A DNA stretch of 64,000 nt from Acaryochloris sp. CCMEE 5410 (GCF_000238775.2 NZ_AFEJ02000001.1:1054001-1118000); one strand, 5' to 3'; counted from the first letter of the stretch, positions 51,401-62,704 are shown. Notes: generated by a model from the sequence alone, not told the origin. Translations and numbers: made by a program.

Positions 51401-54400
51401 AATGAACAGAAGCAGAAGAATGAATCGAAAGATTAATCCCAGTAAAACTCGCGATGGAGTCCAAAGGATTAATGGGCTGAAGACTAGGTTGAAGAATCGG
51501 TTGGAGTAATTCGGGGTAACCCTGCTCAAGTGCATCCGTTTTCGCTTTAGCACCCCAACGGGTATAGCAACCATAAGCGTCTTGCATATAGACTGCAGCA
51601 ATCTTGTCTTTGCCCCAGTTGAGAAAAAACTTAGCCGCTAGCTCATTGGCAAGGGCTTCGTCCTGGAGATATTGATTCTCTTTCGCCCCCTGAATCGCCG
51701 CTTCGTAGCAGGTAATCGCCTCAGCATAATTCTGCGCCAAACGATGCTGCTCAGCCAACACCAGTTGATATTTATGCTGAAAGTTTTCGGAAGCACACTG
51801 GGCTAATACAGCCAAAAAGTTCTTGGCTGTGTTTATGCAGGTGTGGGTAGACTCAGAATCGAGATTGGCAGCCGTTATTGCCTGATAAAAGGGCAGCAAC
51901 TTTGCCTGATAGCCAGCAATGGATGATTGATAGGTCGCAGCTTTCTGAAAAGCGCTATCAGCTTTTTCCCATAAGCTCAAATAGGCAAATAAAATACCTT
52001 TCGCTAGATAATAAGCATATAATCCTGTCCCTGCTTGGACAGCTTCCAGTTGAGCAATGACCACAGATTCATCAAAGTCTTCAGACTTAAACTCCGTGAC
52101 GATACTGGAGTGTCCTGAGAGATTAAGAGACAACAGATGCCAAAACTGGACATAGGCCCAGGAAAAATACAGTTTTTTAGATTGGAGCCAATTAACGTAG
52201 GTTTTTTGAAGGTCTAGGATCTGATCGAGAGGTTTGCCACTCATCCAGAGGTAGGTGCAATAGTTATTGGCACAATATCCTGCAAATTCTAAGTCACCAA
52301 TATCTAAACCGTTTTGATAGCCTTCGATCAGAGGCTGCAAACAGTCTCGTAAAGGGGTTTGAATGGACGCCACATAGGAAAAGTGAACCATATCAACCTT
52401 GGTACGAAAAAGCTTGCTATTAAAGTGTTTCAGCAATACTTGAGAGACTTGACCAGCTTTATAGGCCGTCGCATAATCCTCCATATTGCCTAACAGCATG
52501 CCGTAATTCGCAAACCCAAAGGCCGACTGCTCCGAATAACCAAATTGCTGGGAAAGATCCACCAATGTCAGGATAATTTGGAAGAATAGAGGGGGATTGG
52601 TGAAGATAGCAGAACTACACATCTCTAGCAAAAGTCCCATCTTCAGAATGATGCCACGATCCATCAATGGAATCTTCTCAAGTTGAATCGTGAGCAGCTG
52701 GGCTTTAATGCGATCATTCTCGGCTGGGCTAACGAGGTGTACGCCTTGACTGGCTAGAACAGACACGCCCCTATCCAGTGCTTCCCCAAACCGCTGTTGA
52801 GCAACCCACACCCGAATCGTGAGGGCCGAGATCTGAAGCTGTTGATGCTCACTGAGCTGAGATAAAGGAAGCGTCTCTAATAGCTCTGTCGCTTTGTCCC
52901 ACCGACTATTGAGGTATTCAGCCTCAATCGAGGCTCTATACAGCTGGAACTTTAAGTCCCTATTCGTGATGGCGTAGTCGTCATAAAGAGCCCTCGCTTT
53001 GGTGAAATAGAGGCTTGCAGCGTCATAGGCAAGGGTAAACAGCGCTTGGTGACCGGCCTGGAGATTCAGCGAAAAAAGGAGCTTTTGCTCCTCAGGGGTT
53101 GTAAGAATGGATGAACCACAGTTATAGTTCTCAACAATCAGAAACAGCCGCCGTTGGTCCGCTTCAAAGCAATGTTTTTGCAAGAGTTTGCGGGCAATCT
53201 TAAGTCTGAGGGATTGCCCATCTTGCTCGTTACAGGCCAACTCATAGGCTGCTTGCTGAACGCGATCATGCAGAAATTCATAGGCAACACAAACCGTTGA
53301 CGAGGACTGATTCTGCAACGTGCCTTGAAAGAATTTGTACGTATTATTTTTCGGGATGACTAACCCCATCTGCAAGCTCGGCCACAGACTATCGGCCAGA
53401 CTTGTTTGGGTTTGCTGAGTAATAATCGCTAAGGTAGATAAATCAAATGCATCCCCTAAACAAGCAGCAAGATTGAGTATTTTTTGGGTCGTATCGGGTA
53501 ACTGCCTTAATCTTTCGATCAAGAAGTCCACAACATCATCTGTTAGAGCCAGCTGTTGAACCTTGGTAATGTCACAGAGCCAATGGCCCGCATCGCTATC
53601 AAAAGAAATACTGTGCTGATCGTATAGCTCAAGTAAAAATTGAATTGTGAAAAACGGATTTCCGCCCGTTTTTTGATATATCAGTTGGGATAGCGGTGTG
53701 GCAATATCAGCTCCACATAACAACGTATCTGCCACAAACTGATTGACATCAAATTCGGCCAATGGTCCTAGGGGCAATGTATCCAGGATACTCCCTCGTT
53801 CTTGTAGCCCCTGCAACGTCAGCATGAGGGGATGGGCTGGAAACACTTCGTTTTCTCGATAAGCTCCCAGCACTAATAGATGGCTTGACTCTGACCCATC
53901 AAACAACAGCGTTAGCAAGCTCAAAGATGCTGAATCAGCCCACTGCAAATCATCCAAAAAAATCACTAGGGGATGCTCTGCCCTGGCAAAAAGTTGAATA
54001 AATTTGCCAAGCAGTAAATTAAAACGATTCTGCGCAGCCAAACCTGAAAGTTCAGGCACCGCAGGTTGTGCTCCTATGATTTGTTCTAAGTTAGGAATGA
54101 CGTCGATCAAAACCTGAGCGTTCTCTCTTAAAACGCTTAAAATTTTGACTTTCCAATCTGCCAAAGCCGTATCCGATTCACCCAGTAGCTGGTCAATCAA
54201 ACTTTGAAACGCTTGCCCAAAGGCCGAGAAAGGAATATTACGATTAAACTGATCAAACTTGCCCTGAATAAAGTAACCATTTTGGCAAGTAATGGGTTTG
54301 TGAACTTCGCTGATAACCGCCGTTTTCCCAATCCCCGAGGAACCAGCAACCATCAGGAGTTCTGAAGCACCCTGAGCCACTCGCTCAAAGGCATCCAGCA

Positions 54401-55355
54401 AGGTTTGGACTTCAGCTTCACGCCCATAGAGTTTTTCGGGTATCAAGATGCGATCGCACCGATCTCGCATGCCCAGTTCAAACGGTTCAACGACGCCCTG
54501 TTCATTCAACTGAATCAGGCAACGGTCCAAATCATGCTTTAAGCCCAACGCACTTTGATAGCGATCTTCGGCATTTTTCGCCAATAGCTTCAGGACGATA
54601 TCTGAAACCTGAACGGGAACCTGAGGATTAATCTCATGAAGCGGTTTGGGAGCTTTAGCAATATGGCAATGTACCAGTTCCATCACGTCTGTAGAAGGAA
54701 ACGGTAGCTGCCCCGTCAGCAACTCATATAGGGTGACGCCTAGGCCATAGAAATCGGCCCGATAATCCACCCCTCGATTCATACGCCCCGTCTGTTCAGG
54801 GGCCAGATAAGCCAACGTGCCTTCTAAGGTATTGAGATTTTTGATGCCCTGGATTTCCTTTGGCAACAAGGAAGCCATGCCAAAATCCGTTAGCTTAACC
54901 TGCTTACTTTCAGGGTGAATAATAATGTTTGCAGGCTTAATATCCTTGTGAATCACCCGTTGCTGACACAAATAATGGAGGGCATCTGCTAACTGCAGAG
55001 CAATGCGTAATCCATCGGCAATGGAAATCTTCAACTCAAGGAATTTTATCAAAGAAACTCCTTGCATATCCTCCATAATCAAGGCATAAGTGCTGTCAAA
55101 ATATTCCAAGCTGAGCATCTGAATAATGCTAGGGTGCTTGAGATTTTGACCAATCGTATACTGATTGCGAAACGCAACATGTTCTGAGAAGTGTAAAGGC
55201 TGAGTCGTGGTTTTGATGACCACAGACAACTGATCTGCTACTCTTATCCCTTGGTAGACTCGCGTTCGCTGACTCTCGTACAAAACATGCAAAATTTTGT
55301 ACTGGGGTAAGTTTTGGGAGATAGCAGGCTCCATTTGGAACAGGCTCCTTAACAA
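48432..55355 (-). CDS. N-terminal part of interrupted giant Ser/Thr kinase-AAA-GAF-PAS sensor
   Basis: The host frame runs 55355 to 48463, and the last 13 residues plus stop come from the insertion. The 2307-aa product begins with a Ser/Thr kinase domain (Lys48, HKDIKPAN with Asp138, DFG 157-159), then an AAA-16 ATPase (Walker A GSSGIGKTAV about 340, Walker B LVIFLDDLQWAD about 465) and a long TPR-like helical region (about 750-1250). Two GAF domains (about 1290-1650) and four complete PAS domains plus part of a fifth follow. Such trifunctional kinases are common in filamentous or large-genome cyanobacteria. Fused to the 43688 part it would be 3442 aa. The histidine-kinase output is now on a separate gene piece. 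Confidence 0.9.
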   Translation of the reverse strand: MLRSLFQMEPAISQNLPQYKILHVLYESQRTRVYQGIRVADQLSVVIKTTTQPLHFSEHVAFRNQYTIGQNLKHPSIIQMLSLEYFDSTYALIMEDMQGVSLIKFLELKISIADGLRIALQLADALHYLCQQRVIHKDIKPANIIIHPESKQVKLTDFGMASLLPKEIQGIKNLNTLEGTLAYLAPEQTGRMNRGVDYRADFYGLGVTLYELLTGQLPFPSTDVMELVHCHIAKAPKPLHEINPQVPVQVSDIVLKLLAKNAEDRYQSALGLKHDLDRCLIQLNEQGVVEPFELGMRDRCDRILIPEKLYGREAEVQTLLDAFERVAQGASELLMVAGSSGIGKTAVISEVHKPITCQNGYFIQGKFDQFNRNIPFSAFGQAFQSLIDQLLGESDTALADWKVKILSVLRENAQVLIDVIPNLEQIIGAQPAVPELSGLAAQNRFNLLLGKFIQLFARAEHPLVIFLDDLQWADSASLSLLTLLFDGSESSHLLVLGAYRENEVFPAHPLMLTLQGLQERGSILDTLPLGPLAEFDVNQFVADTLLCGADIATPLSQLIYQKTGGNPFFTIQFLLELYDQHSISFDSDAGHWLCDITKVQQLALTDDVVDFLIERLRQLPDTTQKILNLAACLGDAFDLSTLAIITQQTQTSLADSLWPSLQMGLVIPKNNTYKFFQGTLQNQSSSTVCVAYEFLHDRVQQAAYELACNEQDGQSLRLKIARKLLQKHCFEADQRRLFLIVENYNCGSSILTTPEEQKLLFSLNLQAGHQALFTLAYDAASLYFTKARALYDDYAITNRDLKFQLYRASIEAEYLNSRWDKATELLETLPLSQLSEHQQLQISALTIRVWVAQQRFGEALDRGVSVLASQGVHLVSPAENDRIKAQLLTIQLEKIPLMDRGIILKMGLLLEMCSSAIFTNPPLFFQIILTLVDLSQQFGYSEQSAFGFANYGMLLGNMEDYATAYKAGQVSQVLLKHFNSKLFRTKVDMVHFSYVASIQTPLRDCLQPLIEGYQNGLDIGDLEFAGYCANNYCTYLWMSGKPLDQILDLQKTYVNWLQSKKLYFSWAYVQFWHLLSLNLSGHSSIVTEFKSEDFDESVVIAQLEAVQAGTGLYAYYLAKGILFAYLSLWEKADSAFQKAATYQSSIAGYQAKLLPFYQAITAANLDSESTHTCINTAKNFLAVLAQCASENFQHKYQLVLAEQHRLAQNYAEAITCYEAAIQGAKENQYLQDEALANELAAKFFLNWGKDKIAAVYMQDAYGCYTRWGAKAKTDALEQGYPELLQPILQPSLQPINPLDSIASFTGINLSIHSSASVHSNSRINTAFDLTTLLKSSQALSEGLNLDELLERLAPMMLQNSGADRLALLLPEPEGSWQIRAIATPENTDLSSIPFANASDLPAQLIQYVKNTHEALAVDDLRTDLPIIDDYLQKHQPRSVLCLPILHQGHLNGLLYLQNQSAAGVFTHDRITVLNFLCTQAAIALANARLFQTLEQHVDERTKALQNNKHILENLLFSTGSVTGEAVFPTLAEQMANALQCAHVLISQIRGETLETLAWYTNNQLQAKLTYPRAHTPCETSIQQGNYHCPCGVQEAFPLDPDLVEMGVDSYLGTALKDRTGQVIGVICILDYETIENIEFARMVLQVFGERAAAELERQQAQQALEQLNQDLEERVRDRTAQLAASEQRLQTLFNQAADAVLLLAEGGVIDCNQAAIDLFGYAHKAEIIGLQPSEISPERQADSQRSLEKSQSMMQEALQRGSSRFEWLHQRANGEPFWAEVTLTPIQYQEEMIFHSIVRDISDRKAAEISLRESEAKFRNLLSNLDGAVYRSQYDADWTLEFVSDAIADLSGYPAADFIYNRHRSYASIIHPDDVERVDQIAAKAVAARQSFSMEYRILHRDGSIRWVTEKGKGIFNESNQCLYFEGVIFDISDRKQMETALHLSEARAKATFEQAAVGFLEVDISTQQCVRVNDHFCQLIGYSRAELLGMSVIEFTHPDDIPESKAKLKQLYAQEIEDFTLEKRYLHKDGTYFWSETTVFLVDLQDGEAIYSVGLVQDISEKKRLEAEHEQAEANSRLLASVVESTDDAIITKTLDGTITSWNQSATNLFGYTEAEAMGQPILMLFPPDRYKEEVKIIARLKNKECIEHFETIRLHKMGYPIDISVTISPLIDRQGEVIGASKIVRDIRERKVREQELILTKFALENTEIGIFWINSDGQFISVNESACIRLGYDPDELCNLCVWDITPGFFAEDWSDHWTEISKKGYSRFEVFHQAKDKTIFPVEIMSNYIEYQGIRVSARKMRR

Positions 55356-55590
55356 TGCACCTTTCTAATCAGGATGCCCCATACATCACAATCATGAAAG
55401 CATCTGCTCCAGAGAATGACGAATCATTCCCCAATCTTATTTTTCTCTATCAACAAACTGTTTAACTCGAAAATTTTACGGTTTTTAGATTTAGAAATTC
55501 TCCCCAAAAAATCTATCAAGATATAATTCCAGAGAAAGAATTCACTAAATAAAAACGCTAGTCCAAAAACAGGTATTTCGCCCAAAAGAA

Positions 55591-55929
55591 TTATAAAGCA
55601 CCTTGGATTTTTCCATTAAAGCCAAACACTTGTCGCTGCCCGACTAAGGGAACCAAAGTGACCTCTCGCTGGTCCCCCGGCTCAAAACGTACGGCCGTTC
55701 CGGCAGGAATATCTAATCGCATTCCCTTAACTTGCGCTCGATCAAACTCTAAAGCTGGATTCACTTCATAAAAGTGAAAATGAGACCCCACCTGCACGGG
55801 ACGATCTCCGGTGTTCGCAACGGCCACCTTCACCGTTGCCCGCCCTGCATTCAGTTCAATATCGCCTGTTTCAGGAAAGAGTTCGCCAGGTATCATGATG
55901 GGTCTGACCGGAGTACACTTGCTAGCCAC
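55591..55929 (-). CDS. ureB: Urease beta subunit
   Basis: The 112-aa protein has the UreB hallmarks [19 protein letters not shown], the [19 protein letters not shown] core and [15 protein letters not shown]. The first 11 residues ([11 protein letters not shown]) precede the usual start MIPGE, so an ATG at 55896 giving 101 aa is equally plausible. The gene follows the metalloprotease stop by 43 bases. It is not fused to UreA, as expected for cyanobacteria. Confidence 0.96.
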   Translation of the reverse strand: MASKCTPVRPIMIPGELFPETGDIELNAGRATVKVAVANTGDRPVQVGSHFHFYEVNPALEFDRAQVKGMRLDIPAGTAVRFEPGDQREVTLVPLVGQRQVFGFNGKIQGAL

Positions 55930-55972
55930 TGTACGGTACTTTTTCCCATAGGTCTAGAACTTCAATTCAAAA

Positions 55973-57025
55973 TCATTTTCGGCGTTGTTGGCGACGCTGC
56001 TTTTCTAACCGCTGCCGGATCGCCGCAATCCCAAACACTCCTGAAAAACTGATCACCAGCAAGAGACCAAATAGCTGCCAAGGGTTCGGCCTAGTACTAG
56101 AGAGGTTAACAGAACTCACGGTTTGGCAGAGGGGGTAGAGGAAATTCCGACCGCCCAAATCATCAGGACTGAGCTGCGGTAGCGGCTTAGCAGCATCCCC
56201 CAAACTGCTATTCATGATGGCCACCGTATCAATTTGGGAGACCAACTTTAGGGTCTTTGTCGGCTGCTGACAATCAATGGCCATCACATTGCCGGGAATT
56301 GGGTCCGTATCAAAGTTACGTTGGGGAAATTCATTGGGGTGATCTAGCGCCAAGGCATGCCCCACCTCATGAATCAACAAAGACTCAAAGTGATTACAGC
56401 CAGCAATCGGGGCTTGGGTATCCCAAAAGTAGCAGCTGCGATTATTGAAAACAATATCAGCACTGGTAATCGTTTTGCCTGGAACCGGCTGTCCTTGCAG
56501 ACCAATGGGGTTTTCATTGGTGAACCAAAAGCTAGTGTAAGCCCCAAAGTTAGCGACGAGGGGATAGTCTTCTGGACTCCGGACAAACAGATCAATCTCT
56601 GCCCCAAATCCTCGCCACGGTTCCCGAGCACCATCCGGGGGGATTTGGGCGGCTAGGCTGGCGGTCACTGGCGTAAAGTTAAGGACGGTATGATTCTCTC
56701 CCCAGTGATCTAAAGCGCTCTGAATCTCCCCTTCGATTTGGGCACAGGTGGGCGGTTGGCGATCTTGAAAGAGGGGAATGATTTGGGGGCAAAAGTCGGA
56801 TGCGATCGCATATTCCAATCCCTCCCCCAGTCCCCGCACATTAGACAATACGGAACCTGGCACATTACTCCACCGAGCCGCATCTTGGAGATCATCTGCA
56901 AAATTGTTAGGTGTATTGTTCGTTAGGGCATTGTCCGTAACAAACCCAAAGGCTGGCCCACTCAGAAGCAGCCACCAGCAAACCATGACGCTGATCCAAC
57001 GTTTCCATCCCCCTTGATTGGGCAT
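55973..57025 (-). CDS. Exported metzincin-type zinc metalloprotease (M10-like), lying between ureA and ureB
   Basis: This 350-aa protein has a signal peptide (about 1-28, ending AFG-FV), a catalytic domain with the zinc motif HEVGHALALDH (about 216, HExxHxxxxxH) and a downstream Met-turn candidate VAIMNSS (about 269). A C-terminal hydrophobic helix (LFGLLLVISFSGVFGIAAI) is followed by an arginine-rich tail, as in sorting signals of surface-anchored proteins. It probably acts on the cell surface or in the periplasm. It sits 30 bases after ureA and 43 before ureB on the same strand, which fits co-transcription with the urease genes. No link to urea use is known. Confidence 0.85.
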   Translation of the reverse strand: MPNQGGWKRWISVMVCWWLLLSGPAFGFVTDNALTNNTPNNFADDLQDAARWSNVPGSVLSNVRGLGEGLEYAIASDFCPQIIPLFQDRQPPTCAQIEGEIQSALDHWGENHTVLNFTPVTASLAAQIPPDGAREPWRGFGAEIDLFVRSPEDYPLVANFGAYTSFWFTNENPIGLQGQPVPGKTITSADIVFNNRSCYFWDTQAPIAGCNHFESLLIHEVGHALALDHPNEFPQRNFDTDPIPGNVMAIDCQQPTKTLKLVSQIDTVAIMNSSLGDAAKPLPQLSPDDLGGRNFLYPLCQTVSSVNLSSTRPNPWQLFGLLLVISFSGVFGIAAIRQRLEKQRRQQRRK

Positions 57026-57055
57026 TATCCCCCTCGTTCTCAGTCTCGTGCCAAT

Positions 57056-57361
<306 letters not shown>

Positions 57362-57371
57362 TTACCTCGTT

Positions 57372-58223
57372 TTAGAGTGGCCAAACACGGGGAGGACAGG
57401 CTGGGCGTCCCAAATGGGTGGATCGCAACAGATTCCACACCTGTATAAACCATTGACGGGCCGCTTGACTAGAGGGACCACGATATCGGCAAACCAACCC
57501 AAGGGGTAAGTGCGTTACCCCCATCTCGGCCCCATCGGTAGTGGGCTGCCAAAGGTCACGAGCCGTCTGGACCAGATCGGGTTCAACCCCTTGTCCGACC
57601 CAAAGAAAACTGCCAACAACCGGCTGACCAGCCAAGCCATGTAGGCTTTCCCAAATGTCCGGTTGTCCCGGCAACCACTGTCGATCAATCCAGAGGGGAG
57701 CGCCCTGTTGCCAAATCTCAGTATGAGATCGCCAGTCCCCCTGCGTAAACCGTTCCCCTCGGGCACTGCGACCAAATCGAGTCAGATCCCATCCGCAAAA
57801 AATAGCCCCAGGGCCAAGCTCAACCTGTAAGGTTTGGCGAAACTGAGCCTGGTCAAAGACGATTGTTCCCAAGGGCAGCCATTCTAGAATCGCGTTAGCA
57901 TCCAGCTGACACTGGACCGTCTGTTGGGCTCCATGGCCATTAGACCGATAGACTTTGCCCGCAGATGTTGTGGTCAGCAGTACATGGGCCTGGGGCTGCA
58001 GCGTCACATTAATGGAGAGACGATCGCCGCCCACCATGCCCCCAGCAGTATGCATCATGACGCTATGGCAAACTGGCCCTTCAGGGTAAAAAGGGCGTTG
58101 TAGATTGAGAGGGGCTTGATGATAGCTCTGCTGAACCTGAGTTTGGTGAGCTTTTTTCTCGTAGGTTAAGCTTAGACGACCATGCCAGCTTGCCGAGTCT
58201 GACTGTTTTTCAAGTTGCTGCAT
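57372..58223 (-). CDS. ureD: Urease accessory protein UreD
   Basis: The 283-aa accessory protein acts with UreF and UreG to load nickel into the apo-urease. Family features: WHGRLSLTYEKKAHQTQV near the start, VMMHTAGGMVGGDRLS (about 54), TTTSAGKVYRS, LEWLPLGTIVFDQAQFRQ (about 113) and GWDLTRFGRSARGERF. It is the first gene of the ureDA-protease-ureB run. ureE, ureF and ureG are not in this window. No NtcA site (GTA-N8-TAC) is seen in the 230 bases upstream. Confidence 0.96.
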   Translation of the reverse strand: MQQLEKQSDSASWHGRLSLTYEKKAHQTQVQQSYHQAPLNLQRPFYPEGPVCHSVMMHTAGGMVGGDRLSINVTLQPQAHVLLTTTSAGKVYRSNGHGAQQTVQCQLDANAILEWLPLGTIVFDQAQFRQTLQVELGPGAIFCGWDLTRFGRSARGERFTQGDWRSHTEIWQQGAPLWIDRQWLPGQPDIWESLHGLAGQPVVGSFLWVGQGVEPDLVQTARDLWQPTTDGAEMGVTHLPLGLVCRYRGPSSQAARQWFIQVWNLLRSTHLGRPACPPRVWPL

Positions 58224-58453
58224 GGGCCGATAACAGAGATATTCAGCTAAAGGGGTTGAGGCGTCTCAATAATTTATCATTTATTCTCTAGAAGCCAGGC
58301 AAATTATACATTTGATGTGCTTTTTACCCTATTTTTCCTTTAGTTCTTTAACGGAGTTATTACGTTTTCTAAAACCTCCCCTCTCTTGGTTTTAACTCCT
58401 ATCAATAACTGTCATAATGCAGGCGCTTACGTTGTCTCATCATTCATCTGTTT

Positions 58454-58660
58454 ATGTCGGATCAAGATAAATACACTGTTGTGCCCTCAAGAAACACTGA
58501 GGTGATTCGCAAAAACTATAATGACGATGCCTTAAAAATGCGAGCCAAAGCGGCCAAAGCGCGTATTAAAGCCAAGCAGAAGGCTGAAAAAGATGCCCGG
58601 CAAAGGGCTGCCATTGAAAAAATTCCTCCAGAACATCGCATTTTGGAAGATTCCCTTTAA
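58454..58660 (+). CDS. Small basic hypothetical protein
   Basis: A 68-aa highly charged protein with a predicted helix rich in Ala, Lys and Arg (ALKMRAKAAKARIKAKQKAEK, about 26-45) that could bind nucleic acid. It has no known domain. It is divergent from ureD across a 230-bp AT-rich gap and has no clear ribosome-binding site. Confidence 0.5.
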   Translation: MSDQDKYTVVPSRNTEVIRKNYNDDALKMRAKAAKARIKAKQKAEKDARQRAAIEKIPPEHRILEDSL

Positions 58661-58675
58661 TTGAATGGTCGCACC

Positions 58676-58713
58676 GGGGGATAGGGGCTAGATTGATGTC
58701 CCCTATTCCTGGG
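58676..58713. terminator. G/C-rich hairpin at the convergent ends of the small gene and the mutarotase gene
   Basis: ATAGGGG (58681-58687) pairs with CCCCTAT (58700-58706), extended by outer GGGGG/TCCTGGG, with loop CTAGATTGATGT. There is no T-run. Sequence around the loop (TTGATGTCCCC) matches the hairpin at 15533-15558, suggesting a dispersed repeat used at gene ends. Confidence 0.45.
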
Positions 58714-58733
58714 TAGCTTCGATCCGTAGCTCT

Positions 58734-59639
58734 TTAAAGCTGGACTATCCGATAGTCAGCAGACAGGCTATAGGCTGTCCCCGGCTGCATCTCAATCACC
58801 TCATTCGCCGCATTTGCGGTCTCTACACAGACAAATTTTTGATAATCATCATCCTCTAAGTCAGCCATTTTGGCAGAATTATCGACCCAAGGATTCCAGA
58901 CCACAGCCGTTTGACTCCCCGATGCCGTAATTTCAATCCGGCGGTTAAGCGTTGGATCTTCAACGACTAATGCTGGGGACACCCCTAAATAAATTCGATC
59001 CACCTCTTCGGCAATAGCAATCTCACCGGACTGCTGTTTTTGCACTCCCCCATCCACTTTATCGATGTAAACAGCATCCGCCAGACCTTTGACCCGGAGG
59101 GGCGCAATATCCCCCACTTGAAAATAGGTGTGCAGGGCCTGGGTAATGGAGAAAGGCTGCTTCCCCGTATTGTGGGTTATTAGCTCAATTTTGAGGGTCG
59201 AACCAATTGTAAATTCAATGGATAGGTCGAAGGAATGGGGCCAAATGCCTTGGGTTTCAGATGTATCCGCTAAACCCAGTTTGACGGTGGTCTCTTGATT
59301 GGGAGTGGTAGACGTGGATTGCACTGTCCACAACCGATTGCGCACAAACCCATGGCTAGCCCGTCCTAAGCCCTCGGGGTCCGGTCCAAACCAGGGCCAG
59401 CATATAGGCGTTCCCCCTTTAATGGCTTTTCCAGTTTGGTAATAGGCCTGCTCGCTCATAAACATCAAGTCTTCTGGAGCAGAGGTGGGGCGGTAGGACA
59501 AGACTTGTCCCCCATAGACAGAAATCATCGCTTGGGCATGGGCGTTATTAATCTTGATGATGGGGAAATCGCCCTTACCTAGGCTGAACTGAAGTTGATC
59601 GGCAATACCATAGTCCGCGTTAAGCTGCTCAATATTCAT
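58734..59639 (-). CDS. D-hexose-6-phosphate mutarotase (glucose-6-phosphate 1-epimerase-like)
   Basis: The 301-aa aldose-1-epimerase-fold enzyme has GGQVLSYRPTSAPEDLMFMS near the start, the substrate loop KGGTPICWPWFGP (about 77) with RASHGFVRNRLW, the catalytic His in QALHTYFQVGD (about 166) and the late catalytic Glu in FVCVETANA (about 270). It interconverts anomers of glucose-6-phosphate in the cytoplasm. Length is typical. Divergent from chrA. Confidence 0.92.
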   Translation of the reverse strand: MNIEQLNADYGIADQLQFSLGKGDFPIIKINNAHAQAMISVYGGQVLSYRPTSAPEDLMFMSEQAYYQTGKAIKGGTPICWPWFGPDPEGLGRASHGFVRNRLWTVQSTSTTPNQETTVKLGLADTSETQGIWPHSFDLSIEFTIGSTLKIELITHNTGKQPFSITQALHTYFQVGDIAPLRVKGLADAVYIDKVDGGVQKQQSGEIAIAEEVDRIYLGVSPALVVEDPTLNRRIEITASGSQTAVVWNPWVDNSAKMADLEDDDYQKFVCVETANAANEVIEMQPGTAYSLSADYRIVQL

Positions 59640-59786
59640 AGGGGAAATCTGTCGAAGTTGCTAGGGAGTTAATGCCGGGATCTACCGGTTCACCAGTCGA
59701 CTCAGTGATATCTTGGTCCTGGCACTAAGACTGTACCGAACTTTCACCCCATTAACCGTAATTTAAGCTGCCCCTTGTACAAGTGA

Positions 59787-61073
<1,287 letters not shown>

Positions 61074-61120
61074 AAATGTGAGTCTTGAACCCTGCGCATT
61101 GCCTTTACACCCCCACTTCG

Positions 61121-62704
61121 CTAGCTGCTAACGGTAAAGGCTGGAACCAACAGGATGATTAATCCACCTAAAACACCTGCAAAAATCAAATAGTACAGCG
61201 TCGGCATCAAGACTTTTCGAATCAGCAGCCCTTCACAGCCCGCCAGACCAACCGTCGCTTCCGCCGTGACAATATTGGACACACAGATCATATTGCCTGC
61301 AGAAGCTCCCACACATTGCAGCCCTAAAATCACTGCTGTCGGCACATCGATTTGGGAGGCAACCCCAAATTGAAAGAGCGCAAACATCATATTGCTAACG
61401 GTGACACTCCCCGCCACAAAGGACCCCACCATCCCCACCATGGGAGCAAAAAACGGCCAGGATTGCCCCGCAAGGGTGGCCATCCCCTCCGCTAACGCCA
61501 GGGGCATACTCGCTAGATCGGCTGAATTGATACCTGTGTTGATAAATACCCTGGCCATCAGAACTGCCGACCCCAACGCCAGCGCTGTCTTTTGCAAGAT
61601 CGGCAGGGTCCGCATGACCGCTCGCTGCATCAATTGAATCGACATCCGATGCAGATAGAACGTGATTATGACCACCAGGAGAAAAACCGTCGGTGGTAGG
61701 TAGAGAGGCCGTGTTGCAGCACTAACTTCTGTCCCCAAGATATTAGTCCAAGTTAGCGATAAAGACTGCAGTCCCCTGCGAAAGGGCAAAAACTCCAGAC
61801 GCGACAATAGTAAAAACACCCCCAGTAACCCATAGGGCAACCATGCTTGCCGAGCAGTCAGAACACTTTTGGGTGGGTTGCTGACTAAGGGGGCGAGATT
61901 GACCTCTGATTCAGGCGGAAATTCCCAAAGGGCTTGCGGGGTAAACAGCCCCTTCCGAGCAGCGGGAATTACCAGCCCCAACCCCACTAAACCCCCAATC
62001 AAAGTGGGAAATTCTGGTCCCAGAAAGTAAGCGGTTAGGGTATAGGGAATCGTAAACGCAAGTCCGGCAAACAAGGCAAACTTCCATGCTCCTAGCCCAT
62101 CCCTAAGGGATCGACGTGCCCCAAACCCAGCCGTGAGTACCATCACGAGAACCAGGGGCAGAAAAGTCCCCACGACACCATGAATCAGACCGGCCCATCG
62201 CCCAATCAGGGTCAGATACTCAGGTTGAGTTAACCCTAATTCAACCAGCTGTTGCTTGACTGCAGGCACACCGTCTAAGCCCGCTTCAATACCGATAATG
62301 ATCGGCGTCCCCACTGCCCCAAAGGTCGAAGGCGTACTCTGAATAATTAATGCAGACACCACGGCGGCCATGGCCGGAAAGCCAATGGCGACCAACAACG
62401 GCACAGTAATCACAGCAGGGGTGCCAAACCCAGAAGCCCCTTCAATAAAACTGCCAAACAACCAGGCAATAACAATCACCTGCACCCTAGGATCCGGGGA
62501 GATCCCTAATAAACTTTGGCGAATGGTTGCGATCGCACCGGATTCTTGTAGGGTATTGAGCAGCAAAATTGCGCCGAAAACGATATACAGAATCTCAGCC
62601 GCGGCCACCAAGCCCTGAAGACTAGAGGCGGCCACTTCTACCCCAGGAACCCGCCAAACCCCCAAAGCAATACCAACCGTCACTAGATAACTGGAGTCTG
62701 GCAA
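61121..62704 (-). CDS. lctP: L-lactate permease family protein, 5'-truncated
   Basis: The 527-aa open frame has the LctP core: [38 protein letters not shown] (about 87), [18 protein letters not shown] and [16 protein letters not shown] near the C-terminus. Normal members begin with roughly 30-40 more residues forming the first membrane helix. Here the frame starts at a TTG in [14 protein letters not shown], with an in-frame stop three bases beyond, at the edge of the decayed insertion sequence. The start has probably been lost to that insertion. The family imports lactate and glycolate. Confidence 0.75.
   Translation of the reverse strand: MPDSSYLVTVGIALGVWRVPGVEVAASSLQGLVAAAEILYIVFGAILLLNTLQESGAIATIRQSLLGISPDPRVQVIVIAWLFGSFIEGASGFGTPAVITVPLLVAIGFPAMAAVVSALIIQSTPSTFGAVGTPIIIGIEAGLDGVPAVKQQLVELGLTQPEYLTLIGRWAGLIHGVVGTFLPLVLVMVLTAGFGARRSLRDGLGAWKFALFAGLAFTIPYTLTAYFLGPEFPTLIGGLVGLGLVIPAARKGLFTPQALWEFPPESEVNLAPLVSNPPKSVLTARQAWLPYGLLGVFLLLSRLEFLPFRRGLQSLSLTWTNILGTEVSAATRPLYLPPTVFLLVVIITFYLHRMSIQLMQRAVMRTLPILQKTALALGSAVLMARVFINTGINSADLASMPLALAEGMATLAGQSWPFFAPMVGMVGSFVAGSVTVSNMMFALFQFGVASQIDVPTAVILGLQCVGASAGNMICVSNIVTAEATVGLAGCEGLLIRKVLMPTLYYLIFAGVLGGLIILLVPAFTVSS

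Noticed and set aside
58224-58453. NtcA-type nitrogen-control site upstream of ureD
   Set aside because: No GTA-N8-TAC palindrome is present in this gap.
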